DNA from: Chelonoidis abingdonii
Lineage: Eukaryota > Chordata > Testudines > Testudinidae
NCBI RefSeq assembly: GCF_003597395.2
Contig: NC_133770.1
Coordinates: 2,583,532 to 2,647,531, forward strand
Reading direction: 5' to 3'
DNA length: 64,000 nucleotides
Below, one piece after another: positions 22,047 through 33,072 of this stretch (position 1 is the stretch's first letter; each line of letters begins with the position of its first letter). Below the pieces are notes generated by a model. That model ran no database searches and had not been told where the DNA came from. It worked only from the letters and a program-made list of their open reading frames with translations. Position numbers and translations under genes: made by a program.

Positions 22047-24720
22047 ATTCATAGATTCATAGACTCTAGGACTGGAAGGGATCTCGAGAGGTCATCGAGT
22101 CCAGTCCCCTGCCCTCATGGCAGGACCAAATACTGTCTAGACCATCCCTGATAGACATTTATCTAACCTACTCTTAAATATCTCCAGAGATGGAGATGAC
22201 CATCCCTGACAGGACATGTTTATCTAACCTACTCTAATATCTCCAGAGATGGAGATTCCCACAATCCTCCCTAGGGAAATTTATATTCAAGTGTTTAAAC
22301 TACCTGACAGTTGAGGAACTTTTTTCCTAATGTCCTAACCCTAAATCTCCTTTGCTGCAGTTTAAGCCCCATTGCTTCTTGTTCTATCCTTAGAGGTAAG
22401 GTGAACAAGTTTTCTCCTCTTCCTCATGACATACAGCCAATGACACCTTTTTAGATACACTGAAACTGCTATCAATGTCCCTTCTCAGTCTTCTCTTTTC
22501 CAAAGGTCAATAAAACCCAATTTTTTTCAGCCTTATCCTTCAGAAGCTCATGTTCTCCGAAAGACATTTAATCATCTTTTGTTGCTCTTTCTCTGCCTAC
22601 ACCCTCTCCAATTCTCGCACCCAATCTTTCTGAAATGCGGTGACCCAGCAGAACTCGGACAATGCAATACTCCAGTTGCAGGCTCTAACCAGCACACCGA
22701 GATAAAGGGGAAGAATGACTTCTCGTGTCTTGTTTACACACACACCTGTTAATGCATCCCAGAATCACGTTTGCTTTTTTTGGCAACAGTATCACTCACA
22801 ACTGCTGTGACTCATATTTAGCTTGAATGGTCGCACTATGACCCCTAGACTCTCTCTGCCCATACTTCCTTCCTAGAACAGTCTGTTCTCATTTCTGTAT
22901 GTGTGAAACTGATTGTTCCCATTCCTAAGTGGAGTAAGGGAGTTTGCATTTGTCTTTATTGAAAATTTCATCCGTTTACCTCAGACCATTCTCCAATTTG
23001 CCCAGATCATTTTGAAAATTTGAACGGATTGGAACCTGTCCTCCAAAGCAGTTGCAATCCCTCCCCAGTTTGGTATCGTTCCACAAACTATAATAAGCAT
23101 ACTTTTCTATGTGCCAAATCTAAGTCGTTGATGCAAGATGTTGAAACAGAGCTTGGTCCAAAACAGACCCCTGCGAAAACCGTACCACTTGTTATCCCGG
23201 CCAGGGACTTTTTTATAGCTTTCCAGCCGGATTGGGAGCTCCAAAATAAGCATTACAAGATCATGTCTCTGAGTACGGTTATAACTTTCAGCCAGTTATG
23301 CGCACCCACCTTATAGTAGCCGCCATCTAAATTGTATTTGCCTAGTTTATCGATAAGGATATCATGCGAGACCTGTATCAAATGCCTTACTAAAGTCTAG
23401 GTATCACCACATCCACTGCTTCTTCCCCTTATCCACAAGACTCGTTATCGCGTGCACTATCAAAGAAAGCTATCAGATTGGTTTGACACGATTGTTCTTT
23501 ACCAAATCCATGCTGGCTATTCCCTATCACCTTTACCACCTTCCAAGTGTTTGCAGATGATTTTCTTTAAATTACTTGCTCCATTATCTTCCCTGGCACA
23601 GAAGTTAACTAACTGGTCTGTAGTTTCCGTGGTTGTTTTTATTTCCTTTTTTATAGATGGGCACTAGATTTGCCCTTTTCCAGTCTTCTGGAATCTCTCC
23701 CATCTCCCATGACTTTCCAAAGATAATAGCTAGAGGCTCAGATACCTCCTCTATTAACTCCTTGAGTATTCTGGGATGCATTTCATCAGGCCCTGGTGAC
23801 TTGCAGGCATCTAACTTTTCTAAGTGATTTTTAACTTGCTTTTTTTTTTATTTTATCCTTCTAAACCTACCCCTTCCCATAAGCATTCACTATGTTTGAC
23901 ATTCCTTCAGACTTCTCAGTGAAGACTGAAACAAAGAAGTCGTTAAGCCCATCTCTGCCATTTCCAAGTTCCTGTTACTGTTTCTCCCTCCTCACTGAAG
24001 CAGGGGGCCTACCCTGTCCTTGGTCTTCCTCTTGTTTCTAATGTATTGATAAAAAGTCTTCTTGTTTCCCTTTACTCCCATAGCTAGTATGAGCTCATTT
24101 TGTGCCTTTGCCTTTCTAATCTTTGGCCCTCGCATTCCTGTGTTGTTTGCCTATATTGCCATCCTTTATAATCTGACCTAGTTTCCATTTTTTATATGAC
24201 TCCTTTTTATTTTGTAGGTCATGCAAGATCTCATGGTTAAGCCAAGGTGGTCTTTTGCACATTTTCTCTCTTTCCTACCCATCAGAATAGCTTGCTTTTG
24301 GCCTTAATAGTGTCCTTTGAAAAACTGCCAACTCTCCTTAGTTGTTTTTCCCCAGTCTTGATTCCCATGGGACCTTACCTATCAGCTTGCTGAGCTTTAC
24401 CAAAATTCACCTTCCTGAAATCCATTGTCTCTATTTTTTTGCTGTCCTTCTACCCTTCCTTAGAATTGCAAACTCTCCTGATTTCATGATCACTTTCACC
24501 CAAGCTTCCTTCCTACTTTCAATTTCTTCAGCGACTTCTTCCCTATTTGTTTAAAATGAAGTCTAGAACAGCTTCCCCCCTAGTAGCTTTTTTCAACCTT
24601 CTGAAATAAAAAGTTGTCTGCAATGCAGTCCAAGAACTTATTGGATAGTCTGTGCCCCGCGGTGTTATTTTCCCAACATATATCTGAATAGTTGAAGTCC
24701 CCCATCACCATCAATCATGG
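22047..24720 (-). mobile_element. CR1 LINE, long antisense copy
   Basis: The 3' end is at the left: TTCATAGATTCATAGACTCT followed by AGGACTGGAAGGGATCTC. Antisense CR1 text runs through CTTCTCAGTCTTCTCTTTTC (22,480), the RT region (23,000-23,830) and further upstream ORF2 text to about 24,720. The segment 22,140-22,260 contains an imperfect repeat of CATCCCTGA...TTTATCTAACCTACTCT, which may be sequencing noise. There are many small indels. It ends next to the GIMAP upstream region. Confidence 0.85.
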
Positions 24721-25196
24721 GCTTTGGATGGATTTTGTTAGTTGCTGGTTTCATGTTTGGAACTGAATACAATCCTGGGAATCTTTCACTTCCTACAATG
24801 GGCACGGAATCATGTGAGAAGCAAATGTTTGTGTCAAAGATCCATTCATGAACCTCAGTCTGAACTCTCAGCAACCCTCCTGTTTCAGTCCTGGGGATCC
24901 ATACTTCCCTTCTCACCCCAATTCACCCTGTTCCGGGCCTCATTACAAACCAGTCCCAACTTGCTGCATCCGGCGCTTCTCCAGTCTTAGCCCCATGGTT
25001 GTGCCACTAAACTCCCAGTTGTCATCTGCTGCTTCTGTCCTGGGACCGAACACAGCTCCATTAACAGGCCTCAGTCGTGAACTGCAGCACTCCTAGTCCT
25101 CCTAGGTCTGTCCTATTCCAGATGGTGCACTAAAGTGCTGTGTTGTGTGAGGTTTTTTTCCAGTGTATAAAGGTTCACCTCAGGATGAGACGTAGG
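24721..25196. repeat. Upstream tandem copy of the type II GIMAP 5' flank
   Basis: This stretch repeats the order found in 25,197-25,590: CATGAACCTCAGTCTGA, CCTGGGG, CCCAACTTGCTGCATCC, CTTCTCCAGTCTTAGCCCC, GAACACAGCTCCATT, CAGATGGTGCA, GTGCTGTGTTG, CCAGTGTATAAAGGTTCAC. It is a degraded direct repeat with a period near 410 bp, ending in its own TATAAA at about 25,165. Confidence 0.65.
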
Positions 25197-25574
25197 CACA
25201 GAGTCAAGTGGCATGCACACGTATCCCTCCCAAAGATCCGCTCCATGAACCCTCAATCTGATTTCATAGCACCTCTCCCCTTCTAATCCTGGGGCTGCAG
25301 CCTTTCCCTCCCCATCCACTCTTTATCTCCAGTGTAGTCCCTGTTCCAGCCTCATTTCAAATTGATCCCAACTTGCTGCATCCTGCCCTTCTCCAGTCTG
25401 GGCCCATGGCTGTGCCAATAAACTCCAGTCTTCGTCCATCTGTTTCTGTCTGGAACTGAACACAGCTCCATTGACGGGCCTCAGACCTGAATGCAGCACT
25501 CCCTAGTCCTCTAGTCCCAGGTCTGTCCTATCCAGATGGTGCAAAGTGCTGTGTTGTGCGATGTTTTCCCAGTG

Positions 25575-25580
25575 TATAAA
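25575..25580 (+). promoter_or_regulatory. TATA-like box upstream of GIMAP copy 2, with IRF-like motif at 25,608-25,617
   Basis: CAGTGTATAAAGGTTCAC is followed 28 bp later by CTTCACTTTC, whose reverse complement GAAAGTGAAG resembles an interferon-regulatory-factor site. Both are kept in all type II-like 5' flanks (31,857 and 31,890; 54,927 and 54,960). The CTTTCAG could equally be part of a splice acceptor, and no transcript start is known. Confidence 0.3.
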
Positions 25581-25713
25581 GGTTCACTAGGATGAGACGT
25601 GAGCTCACTTCACTTTCAGCAGGAGTCATTTGGAGCCACAAATCTTTGTTCTCTGCCCCCTCTCTGGTACCTGCGCAGTGATATTTTGAATCTGTCGCAC
25701 TTGTTCCCAACAG

Positions 25714-26645
25714 GGCCGGGGAGCAGCAGCCGATGCACTTGGGAATCAGAACTGAGGCTCATCCTCGTCGGTAAGACTGGAGGTGGGAAAAGTGCGACAG
25801 GAAACACCATCCTTGGGCAGGACGAATTTGAGTCTGTACTGGCAGCAGTGCCCGTAACTCAGACATGTAGCAAAGGCAGCAGGACCTGGAATGGAAGGAA
25901 GGTTGTGGTTATCGACACGCCTGCTATTTTTGACACCAAGGACTCTGATGGACAAACTACCCGTGAGATCTGTCGCTGTGTCGCGCTCTCCTCCCCAGAC
26001 CCCCACGCTCTGGTGCTGGTGACCCAGCTGGGCCATTTCACTGAGGAAGACCAGCTCGCCGTGAGGAGAGTACAAGAGATTTTTGGCCCCGAGGCCATGA
26101 AGTGCACAATCGTCTTATTCACCCACAAAGAAGACTTCAGGAGTGGAACCCTGGAGCAGTATATCTCCCACCCGGATAACAAACAGCTTCAGGAGCTGAT
26201 CCAACAGTGTCAGGGCCGATACTGCGCTTTCAACAATAAAGCTACATGGGTGGAACGGGATGCCCAGGCTGACGAGCTGATGACTAGGATTGTTCATGTG
26301 GTGGAGGAGGAGAATAAATATCAGGTGTGTGAAGCACCTGAGAAGCTTCTAAAAAAAGATGAGATGGATAAAAGTAAAGATGACATGGATGAGGTGGAAG
26401 ATGGAATGGAAATGGGTATGCAGGAAGGATCTCAAGAGGAAGAGCACTCATCGGGGGAACCAGGTAAATCCCATTTGGCGGGTGCCGGGGGAACAACACT
26501 GCTGACAGAAGTAAACAAAAGTAGGTTTTATTGTATGTTAGGTACCTTAGGGCTTGTCTACACTATCGCGTGGGGTCGATCTAAGATGCGTAACTCCAGC
26601 TACGTAAATAGCATAGCTGAAGTCGATGTACTTAGATCTCCTTAG
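25714..26645 (+). CDS. GIMAP-family GTPase, type II, main coding exon (copy 2)
   Basis: AIG1/GIMAP GTPase. It has a P-loop GKTGGGKS, G3 DTPAIFDT, conserved box SSPDPHALVLV, G4-like THKED and G5-like CAFNNKA. The exon is taken from the acceptor AG at 25,712-25,713. The longer frame begins with GTG at 25,599 and would be intronic. After the GTPase domain it differs from type I: an acidic tail (DEMDKSKDDMDEVEDG, GSQEEE) in place of the basic one. At 26,461-26,466 CAG|GTAAAT is a good splice donor. If unspliced, the frame continues to 26,645 and its last 31 codons lie in a DNA transposon that begins at 26,550. The predicted protein is identical to the copy at 31,996 over the shared 319 residues, with at least one silent difference (GAC/GAT). 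No transmembrane segment is visible. Confidence 0.88.
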
Positions 26646-26790
26646 TGTAGTGTCTTTACTGCAATAAATCATCAGCTGATGCTCTCTCGTCTACTATGCT
26701 TATGCTCCTCGTTCTGGTGAAGTACCGGAGTTGACAGGAGAGCGCTCGGCAGTCAATTATCACGATCCAGTGGGTAGTGTAGACAAGCCC
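26550..26790. mobile_element. Miniature DNA transposon with GGGCTTGTCTACACTA ends, in the type II gene tail
   Basis: Terminal inverted repeats GGGCTTGTCTACACTA and TAGTGTAGACAAGCCC bound 241 bp. An internal palindromic part, GTCGAT...AGTCGATGTACTTAGATC, is visible. The element supplies the stop codon of the open frame. The same insertion is at 32,832-33,072, so it predates the tandem duplication. The superfamily is not certain. Confidence 0.8.
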
Positions 26791-27547
26791 AATCTTTCAG
26801 GTGCTTAGCACCATCCCGGTGATCGGGATTGAGTTGCATCCATTTTGTAGTTCTCCTGTGTGTTTTTACCAGATTTCACAGTGTAAATGAAATTAGAGGT
26901 GGATGGAAGAGACCTTCTAATTCACATTGAATGTATATATTGGGGAAATGTTGAATTGTTCCCTACTCTACATCCTCCATTTTTTTTTCAGATTAGTTTT
27001 ATGCAATTTTTTGATGGGGTGCTTATCACTTATGAGATGGTTCCATCTGTTCGGAAGGCTTCCTGTTACCTTACAGTTTCTTTTGGTTCAGTATAATACC
27101 ATTATTCTTGGTTATAAATCCTTGAGCCACCCAACAAGTCCATCTTTCCAAAACGCCAATCAGTTTTATTGCTGTTCTCTAGAACCCCTGTAACTTACCC
27201 TGACTTGTGATGAAGTGTTCAGATCTGAATGAAATATTCCAATTGTAATCACTCTCCGAGCCCTAGGGGCTCTCTCTCCCCTCTCTGCTCTAGAACATTA
27301 TGCCTCTGCAGCCCAAAGTCATATTGGCTTTTTCTGCTGACATGTCAGATTACGAACTGACTTATAAATAGTTTCCCTGGCACCCTCACAGACTCTAGAA
27401 AGTCATGAAAGGAATTTTGCTGCTCTGTCACCCTACAGACTCATAAGCATTTGTTTTCCTCTAGTACCTGGAGACTAAGGGTAAAATTTTCAAAATTGCT
27501 TAAGTCTTAAATCCTGCATCTGAGCCACTGAGACCCACACCTATCTC
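26791..27547 (+). other. 3' flank of type II GIMAP unit
   Basis: Non-coding. Duplicated almost exactly at 33,073-33,830. Parts (TCTCCTGTGTGTTTTTACCAG, and GCCTCTGCAGCCC near 27,303) also echo the type I flank, so the two gene types share an older common 3' flank. Confidence 0.5.
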
Positions 27548-27804
27548 AGGCTGTGTCTACACTAGAAATGCGACAGCGGCAGTATAGGCACTTACTGCAC
27601 TGAGAGGAGGGGTTTTTCCATCATTACGGAAAATCCACCTCTCTGAGAGGTGGTCACTAGGTCAATGGAAGAATCCTTCTGTTGGCTTAGCGCTGTCTAC
27701 ACTGGAGCTCAGGTCAGCTTAACTACCTCTCTCTAAGGTGTGAATTTTTCATGCCCTTGAGCAATGGAGCTGGGTCAACCTAACTTTCTAGTGTAGAGCA
27801 GCCC
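27548..27804. mobile_element. MITE with AGGCTGTGTCTACACTAG ends
   Basis: The left end AGGCTGTGTCTACACTAGAA mirrors the right end TTCTAGTGTAGAGCAGCCC. It is non-coding and about 257 bp. Further copies are at 33,831-34,087 and, in corrupted form, 50,012-50,300, always at the same place in the type II unit. Confidence 0.75.
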
Positions 27805-28371
27805 AGTATACAACATTTGATAAGTGTCAGTAAATGAAATTAGCAATTGCTCTTTATCAACATCACATACAGTGAAACCTTGACAGGAGATCAATTTATC
27901 AGGCAAACAGGTCTTGAAATTACCCCCAAAGTATTCCCAAACGTACTGAATCCAATTTAACTCCACCAATAGTAAATGACTATTTCCATTAAGCAACCAG
28001 TTTGTCACACTCCTGAGAGGCTTTTAATTGAAGTGTCCTTCACTTTGATGTCACTTACTTGTAGACAGGCCTGTGAAGTTAATTTCATTGCCTGCAGAGG
28101 TAAATTCATTTCTATTTGGCGGGGAGGAGACAAGGATCTTCTCTAATGAAATATAAAGGTGAGATGCTGGAGAGAGAACTATTAGACTGGATCATCCTAC
28201 CACTTCCCTGACTCTGTACTCCATTATATGAGGCCTTCCAGTGAACTGAGGCCCTTGTACTGAAATTGTTTTAGAGCACACATGGCCAGTTGTCATACCC
28301 AGGCTCACTCTCCTTGCTTGTCTCCTCCTTCCCCATTTCATCTTCTAGTCTAATTATAAAAATGAGAAAAC
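27805..28371. other. Type II unit flank, no gene seen
   Basis: Non-coding spacer between a MITE and the palindromic hAT element, matched at 34,088-34,654 and roughly at 50,300-51,462. Confidence 0.45.
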
Positions 28372-29735
28372 TAGGGCTCTCAAGGGACTAAAAAAATTAA
28401 TCACAGTTAAGCGCATTGTAAATAATAGAATACATTTATTTAAATATTTTTGGATGTTTTTCCACATTTTTCAAATATATCAATTTAAATTAAAACACAG
28501 AATACAAAATGTACAGTGCTCGCTTTATATTTTTATTACAAATGTTTGCACTGTAAAAAAGAAACAAAAGAAATAAAATTTCAGTTCAACTCAACTCATA
28601 CAAGCACTTTAGTGCAATCTCTTTATCATGAAAGTTGAACTACAAATGTGGAATTATGCACTCAAAACTGAAACAATGTAAAACTTTAGAGTCCAATGTA
28701 AAACTGAGTCCACTCAGTTTTTTTGTTCAGCCAATGGCTCAGACAAATAAGTTTGTTTACATTTGCAGGAGATAATGCTGCCTGCTTCTTATTTCCAGTG
28801 TCACCTCAAAGTGAGAACAGGTATTTGCATGGCACTGTTGCAGCCGGCATCACAAGGTATTTATGTGCCAGATGTGCTAAAGATTCATATGTCCCTTCAC
28901 GCTTTAACCACCATTATAGAGGACATGTGTCCATGCTGATGGTGGATTCTGCTCAATAACAATCCAAAGCAGTTTGGGCTTGCACACATTCATTTTCATC
29001 ATCTGAGTCAGATGCTACCAGCAGAAGGTCGATTTTTCTTTTTTGGTGGTTTGGGTTCTGTAGTTTCTACGTCAGCGTGCTGTTCTTTTAAGCATGCTTC
29101 ACACCTCATCCCTCTTGGATTTTGGAAGGCACTTCAGATTCTTAAACCTTGAGTCGACTGCTGTAGTTATATAGAAACTTCACATTGGTACCTTCTTTGT
29201 GTGTTGTCAGATCTGCAGTGAAAGTGTTCTTAAAATGAACAACGTGCTGGGTCATCATCTGAGACAGCTATAACATGAAATATATGACAGAATGCAGGTA
29301 AAAACAGAGCAGGAGACATACAATTCTTCCCTGAGGAGTTCAGTCACAACTGTAATTAATGCATTTTTTTTAACAAGGATAATCAACATGGAAGCATGTT
29401 CTCTGGAATGATGGCTGAAGCATGAAGAGGCATACAAATTTGTAGCATTCTGACATGTAAATATCTTGCAAGACCAGCTACACAGGTGCCATGAGAACAC
29501 CTGTTCTCACTTTCTGGTGATGTAAGTAAGAAGCAGGCAGCATTATCTCCCATAAATGTAAACAAACTTGTTTGAGCAATTGGCTGAACAAGAAGTAGGC
29601 CTGAGTGGACTTGTAAAACTTTAGAGCCTACATTGTTTTAGTTTTGAGTGCAGTTAGATAACACAATAATTCTATATTTGTATGTTGCACTCTCACAGTT
29701 AAGAGATTGCACTGCAGTACTTGTATGAGGGGAAG
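28372..29735. mobile_element. Palindromic hAT transposon relic (two inverted transposase C-terminal ends)
   Basis: The left arm starts with the hAT-style end TAGGGCTCTCAAGGGACTAA. On the minus strand around 28,730-28,840 it encodes a degraded hAT dimerisation region (NKKQAALSPANVNKL). The right arm encodes the same region on the + strand around 29,480-29,600 (LFSLSGDV, KKQAALSPINVNKL). The arms therefore face each other, with the turn near 29,360-29,390. The right terminal repeat is missing or altered. Other copies are at 34,655-35,454 (truncated at n) and 51,463-52,820 (left half corrupted). Confidence 0.75.
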
Positions 29736-31328
29736 TTCTTTTGTTATGCAGTTTCCCCTCTCTTGGTTTAATGCTTGTCTCCCTCTTTCCCCCCTGTGCC
29801 ATGGCCCTGCTGCTGCTGCTGTGCCCAGGTGTAGGGTGGTGAGGGTGGGGCCACACAAGGGCTGGGTGCTGGGCTGGTGGGGTCCTGCCATTGCTCCTCT
29901 TCGTGCAGGCTGGGGCCTCCCTCCTCTCTGGATCACTGCAGCCAGCCTTCAGGCAGCTGGGTCCTGCCCAGGATGGATCCTGCACCTAACGCCCTGCTGA
30001 GTAGAGCACCTACCACCACCACTCAGGGACAGATCTGTGCCTTATGCACCTCTAGGCACAGCATCTTCAGCACCCATCTCCCCTAACACTGATCCTGGCA
30101 TGTTCCATAAAAATTGAAAACTTTTAACCCACTTTTAACTTGTAGGCACCCCTAGAATGCCAGCCCCCCAGGCATGTGCCTACTGTGCCTAACTGGAAAT
30201 CCGGCCCTATCACCACCCCAGCCCAGGACCCTGGGTGCAGGGTCTCGCCACCACCCTCATAGAGCTGACATGGAGTGGCAGCAGATGACACACAGGACGT
30301 GCCCCCACCCCCGACCCACAGAGCTCTGTCAGCAGGGACCCCCCAGGCAGGAACCCAGGGGAGTGGGAGCAGCAGCCAGCAGTCTCTGTTTTATTCTGTG
30401 TGCAGAATGAGTGCTCGAGCTCAAATCTCAGACCGACAGCCTCCCCTTCCCCTTTCCTCTCCTCTTACTGTGTCCCTGACCTCCTTCCAGTGACCCCTGC
30501 AGTCACTGCGACCCCCTCCTCCCTCCTCACTCATTCCAGCCCCATGCTCACTGCCACCTCCTCTCCCTCCCAACCTTTCATTCTCTCGTCCTCCCCCTCC
30601 TGGCTCTCAGGTATCAGCTGAACTCTGGTTCACGTGCTCCACACCCTCATGAGGGGAGCTCCTCACAGGGCCCCATTTCCTCCTCCAGCTTCCCCTTGGC
30701 CCTTTGCTACCTGCAGGAGCTCAGGCCACACCCCAGCCCTTCCTGTGAGCAATGGCAGCAGGACTCACTCTACCCTGGTGGTGGGACTGGGACCTGGCAG
30801 CTCCTCTCAGCCCTATGTTTCTCCTGCACTCCCTATTCCCTCTACTGTCCATTCCTGTGAGCTCCCCACCCTCATACCGGTTACCAGCCCAGCCCCCTGC
30901 CCCTCTGCTTTTCTGCTAAGGCCCCTCCCTCCCATCCATCACCCTCCCCTCTGCCTTCTCCCTTCTCTGCCCTGACCCTGGGAGCCAAGCAGCAGGTGCC
31001 CAGTGAGGGTGAGAAGCAGCAGTTCAGCACACTCCCCATTGGCACACGGAGCTACCAGCATCGAGTCTGGAGACAGCCTATGCTGTGGTCAGTGACCTCC
31101 AACCCCACAGACAGACCCATGTGTCCCCATTCTGTGCATGGGAGGAGGTCCCTGACACCAGCTGTCTCTGCTCCATGGCCGGGCCTGATCCCTGGCTGGG
31201 AGGAGTCCAGCACATTGGATGTCGACAGCTGTGTGTTGGCTTAGGGATGTTGCTAGTTCCTTGATCTTAGTGAGATATGGGACACTGCGCCTACTGGTAA
31301 TTCAGAGAATCTGCTCAGTCTATAGATT
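29736..31328. other. Spacer of the type II unit, GC- and pyrimidine-rich, no gene supported
   Basis: ORFs of 70-115 codons occur on both strands but show no domain and are Pro/Ser-rich as expected from CT-rich DNA (30,420-30,990). The whole spacer is copied at 52,820-54,398 with very few differences, including a 13-bp deletion there at the position of 30,684. Confidence 0.45.
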
Positions 31329-31368
31329 CAGGGGTCGGCAACTGAGTGTCAAAGGTTGCTGACCCCTT
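31329..31368. mobile_element. Minimal hAT end-to-end remnant (40 bp)
   Basis: CAGGGGTCGGCAAC and GGTTGCTGACCCCT form facing hAT-type terminal repeats with only about 12 bp between. The flanks CTATAGAT and CCATAGAC look like a decayed 8-bp target duplication. The duplicate is at 54,399-54,438. Confidence 0.6.
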
Positions 31369-31856
31369 CCATAGACATTGTTAGTGAGAACTGGCTGGAT
31401 TAGTTGTGCTGCAGGGTGGGCACTGGGATTACCTCCTCTTGGGGATGCTGCCAATCTCTCCGAAAGGGCTCGGCCTGCTACTGGGGATCTGAGTCAAGTG
31501 ACATGCACACGTATCCCAAAGATCCGCCCATGAACCTCAATCTGATTTCATAGCACCTCTCCCCTTCAAATCCTGGGGCTGCAGCCTTCCCTCCCCATCC
31601 ACCTCTTTATCACCAGTGTACCCTGTTCCAGCCTCATTTCAAATCGACCCCAACTTGCTGCATCCTGCGCTTCTCCAGTCTTGGCCCCATGGCTGTGCCA
31701 ATAAACTCCAGTCTTCGTCCACTGTTTCTGTCTGAAACCGAACACAGCTCCATTGACGGGCCTCAGACCTGAATGCAGCACTCCCTAGTCCTCTAGTCCC
31801 AGGTCTGTCCTATCCAGATGGTGCAAAGTGCTGTGTTGTGCGATGTTTTCCCAGTG
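31369..31856 (+). other. 5' flank of type II GIMAP copy 3
   Basis: From 31,492 this flank matches 25,197-25,574 and 54,562-54,926. It is cleaner than the copy at 25.2 kb, which carries small insertions. No upstream exon with an ATG could be assigned. Confidence 0.45.
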
Positions 31857-31899
31857 TATAAAGGTTCACTAGGATGAGATGTAAGCTCACTTCACTTTC
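31857..31899 (+). promoter_or_regulatory. TATA-like box and IRF-like motif upstream of GIMAP copy 3
   Basis: TATAAA at 31,857-31,862 and CTTCACTTTC at 31,890-31,899, with the same spacing as in the other two type II-like flanks. Confidence 0.3.
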
Positions 31900-31995
31900 A
31901 GCAGGAGTCATTTGGAGCCACAAATCTTTGTTCTCTGCCCCCTCTCTGGTACCTGCGCAGTGATATTTTGAATCTGTCGCACTTGTTCCCAACAG

Positions 31996-32927
31996 GGCCG
32001 GGGAGCAGCAGCCGATGCACTTGGGAATCAGAACTGAGGCTCATCCTCGTCGGTAAGACTGGAGGTGGGAAAAGTGCGACAGGAAACACCATCCTTGGGC
32101 AGGATGAATTTGAGTCTGTACTGGCAGCAGTGCCCGTAACTCAGACATGTAGCAAAGGCAGCAGGACCTGGAATGGAAGGAAGGTTGTGGTTATCGACAC
32201 GCCTGCTATTTTTGACACCAAGGACTCTGATGGACAAACTACCCGTGAGATCTGTCGCTGTGTCGCGCTCTCCTCCCCAGACCCCCACGCTCTGGTGCTG
32301 GTGACCCAGCTGGGCCATTTCACTGAGGAAGACCAGCTCGCCGTGAGGAGAGTACAAGAGATTTTTGGCCCCGAGGCCATGAAGTGCACAATCGTCTTAT
32401 TCACCCACAAAGAAGACTTCAGGAGTGGAACCCTGGAGCAGTATATCTCCCACCCGGATAACAAACAGCTTCAGGAGCTGATCCAACAGTGTCAGGGCCG
32501 ATACTGCGCTTTCAACAATAAAGCTACATGGGTGGAACGGGATGCCCAGGCTGACGAGCTGATGACTAGGATTGTTCATGTGGTGGAGGAGGAGAATAAA
32601 TATCAGGTGTGTGAAGCACCTGAGAAGCTTCTAAAAAAAGATGAGATGGATAAAAGTAAAGATGACATGGATGAGGTGGAAGATGGAATGGAAATGGGTA
32701 TGCAGGAAGGATCTCAAGAGGAAGAGCACTCATCGGGGGAACCAGGTAAATCCCATTTGGCGGGTGCCGGGGGAACAACACTGCTGACAGAAGTAAACAA
32801 AAGTAGGTTTTATTGTATGTTAGGTACCTTAGGGCTTGTCTACACTATCGCGTGGGGTCGATCTAAGATGCGTAACTCCAGCTACGTAAATAGCATAGCT
32901 GAAGTCGATGTACTTAGATCTCCTTAG
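31996..32927 (+). CDS. GIMAP-family GTPase, type II, main coding exon (copy 3)
   Basis: Tandem duplicate of the exon at 25,714, at an offset of 6,282 bp, with the same acceptor (AG at 31,994-31,995), the same GTPase motifs (GKTGGGKS, DTPAIFDT, SSPDPHALVLV, THKED, CAFNNKA) and the same acidic tail. The predicted protein is identical to copy 2 across 319 residues. The donor-like CAG|GTAAAT recurs before the MITE at 32,832, whose sequence provides residues 289-319 if the exon is read through. Near-identity of both coding and flanking DNA means either a very recent duplication, gene conversion, or an uncollapsed haplotype. It should act as a membrane-associated or cytosolic GTP-binding protein of lymphoid cells by family analogy only. 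Confidence 0.88.
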
Positions 32928-33072
32928 TGTAGTGTCTTTACTGCAATAAATCATCAGCTGATGCTCTCTCGTCTACTATGCTTATGCTCCTCGTTCTGGT
33001 GAAGTACCGGAGTTGACAGGAGAGCGCTCGGCAGTCAATTATCACGATCCAGTGGGTAGTGTAGACAAGCCC
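32832..33072. mobile_element. Miniature DNA transposon with GGGCTTGTCTACACTA ends (second copy)
   Basis: Duplicate of 26,550-26,790, carried along in the tandem unit. It contributes the stop codon of GIMAP copy 3. Confidence 0.8.

Noticed and set aside
25599..25713. Extended N-terminus of GIMAP copy 2 (MSSLHFQQESFG...)
   Set aside because: It opens with GTG, runs through a pyrimidine-rich tract and the shared splice acceptor, and is not matched by an ATG in any copy. Treated as intron.
30174..31244. Series of 70-113 codon ORFs in the type II spacer
   Set aside because: They appear conserved at 53.2-54.3 kb only because the DNA is near identical there. They are shifted by the 13-bp indel, low in complexity and without domains.
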